Assembly: GCF_032118995.1 (NCBI RefSeq)
Contig: NC_092663.1
Span: 3,038,001 to 3,102,000, forward strand
Source of the DNA: Asterias amurensis
Taxonomy: Eukaryota > Echinodermata > Asteroidea > Forcipulatida > Asteriidae
DNA length: 64,000 bases
Direction of reading: 5' to 3'
Numbering within the stretch: position 1 is the first letter of the stretch; each line of letters starts with the position of its first letter. Made by a program: the position numbers and the translations under genes. The notes beneath the pieces were generated by a model. It was not told where the DNA came from. It saw nothing but the letters and a program-made list of their open reading frames with translations, and ran no database searches. Of this stretch, positions 56,936-64,000 are shown one piece after another.

Positions 56936-57741
56936 TTAAAGACACTGAACACTATTGGTAATTGTCAAAGACCAGTCTTCTTACTTGGTGTGTCTCAACA
57001 AATGCATAAAATAAAAACCCTGTGAAAATTTGGACTCAATTGGTCGTCAAAGTTGCAAGATAAATATGGAAGAAAAAACACCCTTGTTACACGTAATTGT
57101 GTGATTTCAGATGCTTGAGTTCATGACCTCAAAATTCTGAGGTCTCCAGATTAAATTCCAATATTTTAGAGGACATTACTTCTTTCTCGAAAACTACGTT
57201 ACTTCAGAGGGAGCCCTTTCTCACAATGTTTCAATACTAACAACAGCTCTCCATCAGCCTTCTTAAGGTATGGCGGACCCCTTGCACGGCGTATTTCGGT
57301 ATTTTACTTTCTGCTTAATTTAAAAAAATTATCAAGAATGTAGTACATTGTTAATATATCAAGCAGCCACATCAAGGAAATTTCATAGATTGTAGAGGAA
57401 GACATTCAATTCCCATAAAATGTGAACAGGAAAACGATTTTCTCATGTCTTTGTGCACCAAACTAGGCACAAAAACACCCCAGCAGTGGTGGCGCCCAGC
57501 ACTTGCGCGCATGGATCGTTCTACAGGTTTACGTTTGTGTAAACGCTGCATCGCCTAAAAGGCGCACTTCACTGAATAACACATTCTATTTCTATGGTCA
57601 ATACGCACAAATTTACCCAAGCCTTACAGTCTTGTAGCATTGTGTCCGCCATATCTCAAAAAGGCTTAATGCTTGTTAACAAGTAAGTTTTTATGCTAAC
57701 AATTATTTTGAGTAATTACCAATAGTGTCTTCTGCCTTTAA
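56936..57741 (-). mobile_element. family-1 TTAA element interrupted by another element
   Basis: Left part TTAAAGACACTGAACACTA to CAGCTCTCCATC. Right part resumes GTTAACAAGTAAGTTTTTATGC and ends GTGTCTTCTGCCTTTAA. The gap is the 411-bp insertion at 57256-57666. All lies in the pseudogene intron. Confidence 0.8.
57256..57666. mobile_element. 411 bp element nested in a family-1 TTAA element
   Basis: Terminal repeats AGCCTTCTTAAGGTATGGCGGAC and, reversed, AGCCTTTTTGAGATATGGCGGAC agree at about 19 of 23 positions. TTAA borders the right end. The host sequence resumes on both sides. I see no other copy in the window. Confidence 0.65.
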
Positions 57742-57813
57742 TAGGCAATTACGTTAGTTGGCCAGCTCAGTATAAAAACAATACTCATTCTTCTGGACAT
57801 ATTTTCATTACAG

Positions 57814-57975
57814 TGCACACCTGGGTATGTGGCAACAGACATGACAAGTTATAAAGGGCCTAAAACAGTAGAAGAAGGGGCTGATACGCCAGTCTACTTG
57901 TCACTGCTACCGCCGGGTTCTTCTGGCTTTAATGGTAACTTTTACGGAGATCAAGCTCGGGAGGATTTCTGGTAG
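57814..57975 (+). pseudogene. reductase pseudogene terminal exon, intact
   Basis: TTCATTACAG acceptor, 53 codons and TAG. Starts CTPGYVATDMTSYKGPK, the conserved PG-x3-T-D-M block of carbonyl reductases. No lesion in this exon. Confidence 0.88.
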
Positions 57976-58308
57976 AGCCTGGTTCAAATAATTTTCTGTC
58001 CCTCAAAGTTTTTCACGAAAAATTGCCTTATTATATTCAAATATTAAACCTTTGAGCATAAAATCATGTTTACTCATAAGGATTTTAGTAAAGATTTCAA
58101 GCATCCCCCCCCCAAAAAAAAAACAAGTTAGTAAATAAATAAATTTAAAAAGAATAAAACAATTAAACAGCTAGATAAATACAAAATGAAAAAAATTAGT
58201 ATCAAAAAAATGAAATATGGAACTCCATTGCCTGCTTTTTATTAGAAAATTCATCTTTTGGTTTTATTTTATCTATCCTGCCTCAGTGGCTTTCCACTCT
58301 TCAATGAT

Positions 58309-59003
58309 GTAGGGCATTAGCAAGCACTATAAATAGTAATATAATAACAATTGACACTTTTATAGCACAGATAGTCATGGCGCTGCTCTACAAAAAAACA
58401 AGCAATCAAAGTAGCATAACATAATAAGACAAATAAAAACAAAGTGCTCTATGTAGACGAGTTTTTAAACTGCTCTTGAAAATGTTAAGTGAGCTGGAAA
58501 GTTGCGCAGTTTCAGGTTGGGAGTTCCAAAGCTCTGAAAACTTCTCTCCCACAATCGATGATTTGTCGTTTTTTCCTGAAGGAGTTTGTGTTTTGTAGAT
58601 CGTACACAAGATCACTTAAATATGCTGGGGCACCACCTTTTAAGATCTTGAAAATATTGAGGCACAGTTTATATTTAACCCTTTGCAAGTCAGCTAGCAC
58701 TGGTGTGATGTGGTCCGTTTTGCCTCCTCTTTGTTAAGCACTATGGACCGCCTGGTTGTAGGGCATTAGCAAGTACTAATGCCTCCTTGTTATATGAACT
58801 TTGGACCGCCTGGTTCAATCTGCAGCATTCTGACGATAGAAGGATCGCTCCTAGCGCCCTCTATGAACTTGGCCGATGATGTAGGGCATTAGCAAGTACT
58901 AATGTCTCCTTGTTATATAAACTATGGACCGCCTGGTTCAATCTGCAGCATTCTGACGATGGAAGGATCGCTCCTAGCGCCCTCTAGGAACTCGGCCAAT
59001 GAG
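58309..59003. repeat. tandem duplication spanning the calcium-sensor stop codon
   Basis: Two 123-bp units at 58758-58880 and 58881-59003 start GTAGGGCATTAGCAAG. The second contains the real stop codon and last 27 codons. The first is a near copy with the stop changed. A third, shorter copy (58309-58330 plus 58745-58757) is split by the LINE insertion. Confidence 0.85.
58331..58735 (-). mobile_element. 5'-truncated CR1/L2-like LINE with 9-bp target duplication
   Basis: AAGCACTAT occurs at 58322-58330 and 58736-58744, flanking the insert. Minus-strand translations give LNIFKILKGGAPAYLSDLV, then (after a frame break) SELWNSQPETAQLSSSLNIF and SSLKTRLHRALCF, the conserved carboxyl-end blocks of such reverse transcriptases. 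The 3' tail lies at the left end. Confidence 0.8.
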
Positions 59004-59116
59004 AGGTCTCCATCGTGGTTTTTGTCGAGCAGACTGAAGATCTTTTCGGTTCGCATCTCGGGAGTTGCCTCATCTTCTGGCATAGTCACCATGGAGCCTA
59101 CCATCTTGTAGATTGC
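58922..59116 (-). CDS. calcium sensor exon 3 (EF-hand 4 and end)
   Basis: Acceptor CTTTGCTTTGCAG, phase 0. [22 protein letters not shown]-hand 4, [16 protein letters not shown] and TAG. The end part is tandemly duplicated downstream. Confidence 0.97.
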   Translation of the reverse strand, partial: AIYKMVGSMVTMPEDEATPEMRTEKIFSLLDKNHDGDLSLAEFLEGARSDPSIVRMLQIEPGGP

Positions 59117-62100
59117 CTGCAAAGCAAAGTTTAGTGTTCAGACCTAAAGTACATGTTAATACTTGTAAGAAGGAAGATAAAAGGTATCTCTTTGATTTTG
59201 TAAAGGGCACCTCTGTGAAGCAGATACTAATGAACAATTGAAGGTTTAGTATATGTTTTGAGGCATTTTATGGCGAGGTATCAACGTGTACTGGGTTTGA
59301 GGTAACTCCATGTGTGTATATTATCTACTTTGCTGTGTAGATTTGTTCTTTGAGAACTTGTCTTGCTATTTATTCTTCTGCCGTAGAGTAGATCTTGGAA
59401 TTCACTCAGAATACCCATTTCCGAAAAAGAACTGCCCTGGTTTTTACATACTACCTGGAGAAAAATCAGCTTGGACTACAACTTTCACCTGAAGCGGATT
59501 GAGAGGACCTCTCGTTATTAACTGTACTACCGAGGAGTTCTTAACTGGTCTCAACGTTTGTTCTAGCTGGCTCTCATCATCGTCAGGAGATTGTTTAATA
59601 TGCTGGTTCCTTTATGATATTGGGATTTAGATGTTTTAGTGTAGAGACAGCACTGCTTTGATTGGTTCTACTAAAAGGGTTACTGTACTGTGGTTGGAGA
59701 GCTAAATATAGACACTGTCACCTAGTGGCCCTAAAAATTTGGACTGAGGATCATTGAGAGGAGACTATAGGGTGTCCGTAAGCAATACTATGGGATGGTT
59801 TGCTTGAAAATTAACCTGATAAGATAGACTTGGCTTCAAGTCTGTAATAATCATTGTCCACATCAAAAGAAGTGCTTGTGGTTCTTAGCGTTTGATAAGA
59901 ACTGTTTGCATTGCCAGCTATAAGAGAGATGGAGCTTCCAATCTCTCTCGGGACAAATTGACAATATCACCTTCTTATAAAGCACAATCTTGACAGCACA
60001 AGCACAGAGCATAGAATTGAATTTGTAACCTATCCAGGACAGCAGCTATGCTTGTAGGAGAGTATACAGTGCAAGATGCCCCTCTATGGCAGACCTATAA
60101 CCGTTGAGACCAATTCAAGAACCGACTACGCGGTAGTGCAGTTAATTACACTCCTATAAGCTAAAGTAGTAGTCCCAGCCAATTTCCTATACTTTGCCAG
60201 GGTAGTAGATAAAAAGCAGGACAGTTCTTTTCAGAACTGAGAAGTCTTCTGAACATCCGATAAATCTACTCCCCGGTAGTAGAATAAAGTTCTCTAAAGT
60301 TCTCTAAGAACAAACTCCACCTGGCAAGTAGATACACACATTGTGTTACCGCAAACCAAACATAATATACTGATACCTCACCATGCAATGCATCAAATCC
60401 TATATATCTCAGACGTGACAAATCAAGTCTCTAATAGTGTAATATACACCATAGTTTTTATTGGTAGTCACCGTTTGTGTGAACAGCTCAGAGAGCTCTT
60501 GTCCTCATTGCATAGATTTGCAGACTTTTGAGTCAAAAGTGTTCAAGTACACTTTAATCTTGGCTGCCATGTTTGTATTTTGTCTGTATTTTCCATCACT
60601 TTTTGCTCTGTGCAAAGATTATAATTTTTTATATAAAAATATTGTATGTTTAAGAAATGGCAAAATAAAAAATGAATAATAATTGTAATAATTTATATGA
60701 TTTTAATATAATTTATTATTGTGACAACTCTTGGGAGTTTTCTAAGACCAGTATCCTCACTTGGTGTATCCCAACAGAAGTTGCTAGAAAATAATGAAAC
60801 AAAAACACCCTTGGTGCATACAATTTGAGTGCTTTCAGACACCTGAGAATCTCAGATTCAAATTTGTGGGTGAAAATTAGTTCAATTTAAGTCCCATTAC
60901 CTGACTTCTAAGAGAATAGGCTTGATACATTTTTTTTATTTTCAGTTTCAGTTGCCAAGGCAAGGTTGTTTACCCGCTGTTTTTTTAACAAGATATACTG
61001 GTCCCCTGTCTGAAGGGAATGCACACTTTAAAGACCGTGGACACTCAAAATAATTATTAGCATAAAACCTTACTTGGTAACGAGTAATGGGGAGAGGTTG
61101 ATAGTATAAAACATTGTGAGAAACGGCTCCCTCTGAAGTAACTTAGTTTTCGAGGAAGAAGTAATTTTGAAGCGATGTTGACAGTATAAAATACACAACT
61201 TCGTGTGGCAGGGGTGTTTTTCTTTTGATCATTATTATCTCGCAACTACGACGACCAATTGAGCTCAAATTTGCACAGGTTTGTTATTTTATGCATATGT
61301 TGAGATACACCAAGTGAGAAGACTGGTCTTTGACAACTACCGATAGTGTCCAGTGTCTGCGAGATAATATTGAAAGAAAAAAACACCCTTGTCACACGAA
61401 GTTGTGTGCTTTCAGATGCTTGATTTCGAGACCTCAAATTCTAAACTTGAGGTCTCAAATTCTAAACTTGAGGTCTCGAAATCAAATTCGTGGAAAATTA
61501 CTTCTTTCTCAAAAACTACGTCACTTCAGAGGGAGCCGTTTCTCACAATGTTTTATACCATAAACCTCTCCCCATTACTCGTTCCCAAGAAAGGTTTTAT
61601 GCTAATAATTATTTTGAGTAATTACCAATAGTGTCCACTGCCTTTAAGGGAATTGAACACTCCAAAGGGTTTTTGAACAACTCACACCAATTATATCAAC
61701 CATCTCGGTTTTGGATATGTAGCCGTTGCCGTTCAAATCGTACATATTGAACGCCCATGTCAGCTTCTGCTCTAAGGTGCCCCGTGACGTCAGATTCATA
61801 GCAGTGACGAACTCCCGGAAGTCGATGGTCCCATCTCCGTTGCTATCAAACGATTTAAAGACATGCGCTGCGAACTTGGTAGCATCACCATAGGGGAAAA
61901 GACCTCCAAATATCTTCTGGAATTCGTCTACTGATAAGATACCGCTGGGGCAGTCTGCGGAAATGTAGAAAAATAGCATCACTTTGAGATGTTTGAAGGC
62001 ACTGTGGAGACTCTTGGTAATTACTCAAAAATAATTGTTAGCATTAAAACTTACTTGGTAAACGAACAATGGAGAGAGCTGTTGATAGTTTAAAACATTG

Positions 62101-62688
62101 TCTGAAACGGCTCCCTCTGAAGTAACAAAGTTTTTGAGAAAGAGGTAATTTCTCAGTCAAATATTTGATTGATTTCGTGGGGCCTGGAGGTCTCGTGCGA
62201 CACATCCTTTGTTATCTCGCAACTTCGCGACCAATTGAGTTCAAATTTTAGGTTTGTTATTGGGATACACAAAGTGAGAATACTGGTCTTTGACAAGTAC
62301 CAAAGGTGTCTATATAGTGCCTTTAGATCCAACGTGGGGAGATTTACGTTGTTTTGTACGATACTTGCACTCAAAGCACACAAATTAATTGTGCAACACA
62401 GGTGTTTTTTCTTTTATCAGTCTCTTGTAACTTCGATAACAAATGGAGCCAAAGTTTTTACAGGTTATATGCATACGATTGAGATACAGCAATTGGGAAT
62501 GCTGGTCTTTGACAATTACCAAAAGGTGTCATGCCAATTGCGTTAAAAATAGTTTTAAATTGTTTTGTGCGATACTTGCCTTTTCGGAATGCTTTGTAGC
62601 ATTCCTGCAGCTCCTGTTCGTTGAAACTCGTTGCTTTCTTTAGATCAGCCAGTACCTCAGGTTTTAACTTACTGTTCTGTTTCCCCAT
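58922..62688 (-). CDS. neuronal calcium sensor, hippocalcin/neurocalcin type (gene span)
   Basis: A calcium-myristoyl switch protein of the recoverin superfamily. Exons, in gene order, are 62688-62580, 61954-61686 and 59116-58922, joining in phase to 190 aa (family usual 190-193). MGKQNSK gives the Gly2 N-myristoylation signal. EF-hand 1 is degenerate with the diagnostic DCPSG. EF-hands 2, 3 and 4 have full calcium loops beginning D73 ([12 protein letters not shown]), D109 ([12 protein letters not shown]) and D157 ([12 protein letters not shown]). Sequences such as [10 protein letters not shown] close the protein. Odd points are Cys at position 30 where relatives have Trp, and a GC-AG first intron. 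The gene is complete, with TTAA elements in both introns and a family H element 70 bp upstream of the ATG. Hippocalcin and neurocalcin cannot be separated here. Confidence 0.97.
59311..60342. mobile_element. foldback element, ~240 bp inverted arms, in calcium-sensor intron 2
   Basis: Left arm about 59311-59560 (ATGTGTGTAT...GATTTGTTCTTTGAGAAC, CTGTACTACCGAGGAGTTCTTAAC, GGTCTCAACG) pairs with right arm about 60105-60342 (CGTTGAGACC, GAACCGACTACGCGGTAGTGCAG, GTTCTCTAAGAACAAAC). The spacer includes CATCATCGTCAGGAGATTG, shared with 12220-12440. Confidence 0.65.
60720..60890 (-). repeat. degenerate family-1 fragment
   Basis: TCTAAGACCAGTATCCTCACTTGG and AACACCCTTG..GAGTGCTTTCAGA. Termini are lost. 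Confidence 0.45.
61028..61358 (+). mobile_element. family-1 TTAA element, left of a head-to-head pair
   Basis: TTAAAGACCGTGGACACTC to GATAGTGTCCAGTGTC. Its central palindrome is deleted. It joins directly to a reversed copy. Confidence 0.75.
61359..61647 (-). mobile_element. family-1 TTAA element, right of the pair
   Basis: Begins inside the element at TGCGAGATAAT and ends GTGTCCACTGCCTTTAA. The central CTAAACTTGAGGTCTC block is present twice in tandem. It ends 38 bp from the exon 2 donor. Confidence 0.75.
61686..61954 (-). CDS. calcium sensor exon 2 (EF-hands 1-3)
   Basis: Acceptor TACATTTCCGCAG, donor GGT|GTGAGT, 269 nt. It contributes [21 protein letters not shown]-hand 2, [14 protein letters not shown] and EF-hand 3. 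Confidence 0.97.
61990..62327 (+). mobile_element. degenerate family-1 element in calcium-sensor intron 1
   Basis: TTTGAAGGCACTGTGGAGACTC to AGGTGTCTATATAGTGCCTTTAG. A further right-end fragment is at 62395-62530. Confidence 0.6.
62580..62688 (-). CDS. calcium sensor exon 1 (GC donor)
   Basis: ATG at 62688 with CACAGAATGG context; 36 codons plus one base. [28 protein letters not shown]. It ends AAAAG|GCAAGT, a textbook GC-type 5' splice site. Using the GT four bases later would break phase with exon 2. Confidence 0.93.
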
Positions 62689-62756
62689 TCTGTGTTGGTT
62701 TCAGCTCATGCCGAAGTAGACTGTCATGAATGTTTACCGATCAACAGTTTGAAACT

Positions 62757-63160
62757 TTAAAGGAATACGTTGCCTTGGATCAGTCGAGTTGGTCTTTGAA
62801 AAGCGTTTGATAACCGTTTGTTATAAGGGGGGTTTGTTATAAAATGCATATGGTTAGAAAGATGTTTGAAAAGTAGAATACAATGATCCACCCTCATTTG
62901 CCTCAAAGTTGCGTTATTTTTATTTTACTTTGCAAACTAACACTGTCGGCCATTTGTTGGAATCAACAATTTGACTCCCACAATGGCCGACCGTGTTTGT
63001 CGACGTGGTAAAAGGAAAACCGGGCAATTTCAAGTGATACTGGTGTGGATCATTATGCTACTTTTAAAATACCTATCTAATCATAAGCATTTTATAACAA
63101 ACGGTTACAGACGCTTTTCAAAGACCAAATCGACCGATCCAAGGCAAAGTGTTCCTTTAA
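62757..63160. mobile_element. family H hairpin element, copy 7
   Basis: TTAAAGGAATACGTTGCC to GGCAAAGTGTTCCTTTAA, 404 bp, with a small internal duplication (TTTGTTATAA). It sits just upstream of the calcium-sensor start, possibly in its leader or promoter. Confidence 0.9.
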
Positions 63161-63843
63161 CAGCAAATCATAAACCGCAATCATGCCTCCCAGAACCTTA
63201 CCTAAAGTTGGCAAAATAACTTCATCATAGTATCAAACAGTCATCTTATTTGGTTGATACGGTCTTCCAAATCGAACCGATCGAGCCAGTTTCGGTGTGC
63301 TGCGATGTTGCCATGGTGATCTATGCACTTCTGATTTATTGTGATCGGACGAATCAATTGCGATCAAAGCCCTTTGCCAATAACAAAGGTGTTCACAGTT
63401 TATGCATGAATACTTCTTTAGAAAATGCTACCAGTTCTGCCCACGCTTTTTAGCCTTTATGTTTTTAACCTTTTTAACCTAACCTTGTGTGCCGGCCATG
63501 CAAAAACAGATTTTACTATGAACAGGATTGGTATAGAGCCGACAGTCACAGGCAGGGCAGTGTTCATGTTTTGTCAGATCAACCATGAAATAGCAGACCT
63601 GGTGAAAACTCCCATTTACTTGAAAATGTGTCCATCACAAAACTGCAACTCAATTATGGAGCAAACAGATACGATAATATATCTCATTTTAGAGATAGTT
63701 ATTACATGGTGTTACCGCAAACCTTACCATGCAAAGTTTCAAATCCTACATAATATATACGTTGACAATGGATACGTGTCAGATTTTTGAATCGCAAATC
63801 ATTGATTATCTATTTAAGGACAAAAATGGACACACTTTGACTT
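63161..63843. other. upstream of the calcium sensor; no exon identified
   Basis: GTGTTACCGCAAACC..ACCATGCAAAG..TCAAATCCTAC at 63709-63755 matches 60339-60405, so it is a dispersed repeat. A 121-codon frame at 63425-63790 has no support. Leader exons of the minus-strand calcium sensor may lie here or beyond the window. Confidence 0.4.
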
Positions 63844-64000
63844 AAAGGCACATTACAGAACTTTATCTTTTGCTAACAAAACAGTTGCTGGTATAGTGAA
63901 GCACTTTATGTTATCAACCATACATAAACTGACAAACCTGTAGCCAGTTTGAGCTCTATCGGCCATCTGGCTCACGAGAAAATAGAGAGAAAAAATTAAA
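63844..64000 (-). mobile_element. TTAA element cut by the window edge
   Basis: TTAAAGGCACATTACAGAAC start, then ACAAACCTGTAGCCAG and GAGCTCTATCGGCCATC, related in plan to family 1 but a separate subfamily. It continues past the end. Confidence 0.6.

Larger units (their letters stand above)
56226..57975 (+). pseudogene. carbonyl reductase (CBR1-type SDR) pseudogene, last two exons
   Basis: Carbonyl reductases are monomeric NADPH-dependent short-chain dehydrogenases. Two exons remain, 56226-56375 and 57814-57975, joined by a normal GTAAG...TTACAG intron. The first carries the catalytic YxxxK as YGISK, followed by LGLVCATKMFAEKF. The second carries the family end CTPGYVATDM, EEGADTPVYLSLLPP and NFYGDQAREDFW. 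Lesions are a frameshift between the THEEKGRP and NWAYG parts (about 56262-56270) and an in-frame TAA at 56355-56357. The Rossmann half with the nucleotide-binding motif is absent. Retained intron structure means a duplicated or decaying gene, not a retrocopy. Two lesions make sequencing error an unlikely sole cause. Confidence 0.82.

Overview
This is eukaryotic, intron-rich, AT-rich animal DNA. Five protein-coding loci can be read by exon content and splice phase, and most of the rest is dispersed repeats. Gene content and the flood of short TTAA-flanked inverted-repeat elements suggest an invertebrate deuterostome, probably an echinoderm and perhaps a sea star. That placement is inference, since no rRNA, mitochondrial or species-diagnostic marker is present.

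Layout. (1) 1-17.2 kb: repeats, plus four short exon-like blocks (1488-1519, 8659-8765, 12691-12764, 17247-17339) that join in one frame into a possible 101-residue protein I do not recognise. (2) 17.7-46.2 kb, plus strand: MMADHC, the cobalamin-trafficking (cblD) protein. Seven coding exons give 294 aa, and an optional in-frame upstream exon lies at 17769. (3) Inside its 19.8 kb last intron, on the minus strand: a complete 674-aa TRIM/NHL-like protein with coiled coil, filamin-type and NHL regions but no RING or B-box (31786-33810). (4) 48.7-53.2 kb, plus: a three-exon gene for an 878-aa THAP-DDE_Tnp_4 fusion whose transposase catalytic residues are mostly gone, which looks like a domesticated transposase. 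(5) 56.2-58.0 kb, plus: the last two exons of a carbonyl-reductase-type SDR gene, broken by a frameshift and a stop. (6) 58.9-62.7 kb, minus: a complete three-exon neuronal calcium sensor of the hippocalcin/neurocalcin type (190 aa), with one GC-AG intron and a tandem duplication across its stop codon.

Repeats. At least four families of about 0.2-0.4 kb have ends reading TTAAAGG or TTAAAGC and sit in TTAA sites. One of them is an almost complete hairpin. They often abut, sharing one TTAA. There are also tRNA-derived SINEs, CR1/L2-like reverse-transcriptase 3' fragments, long palindromes and cruciform-forming elements, a foldback element, several tandem arrays, and a three-layer nested insertion at 375-2280.

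The genes do not form a pathway or operon. They are independent loci, with one nested inside another's intron. The observation most worth pursuing is the THAP-DDE protein. Next are the possible alternative MMADHC amino terminus and the unrecognised four-exon candidate.
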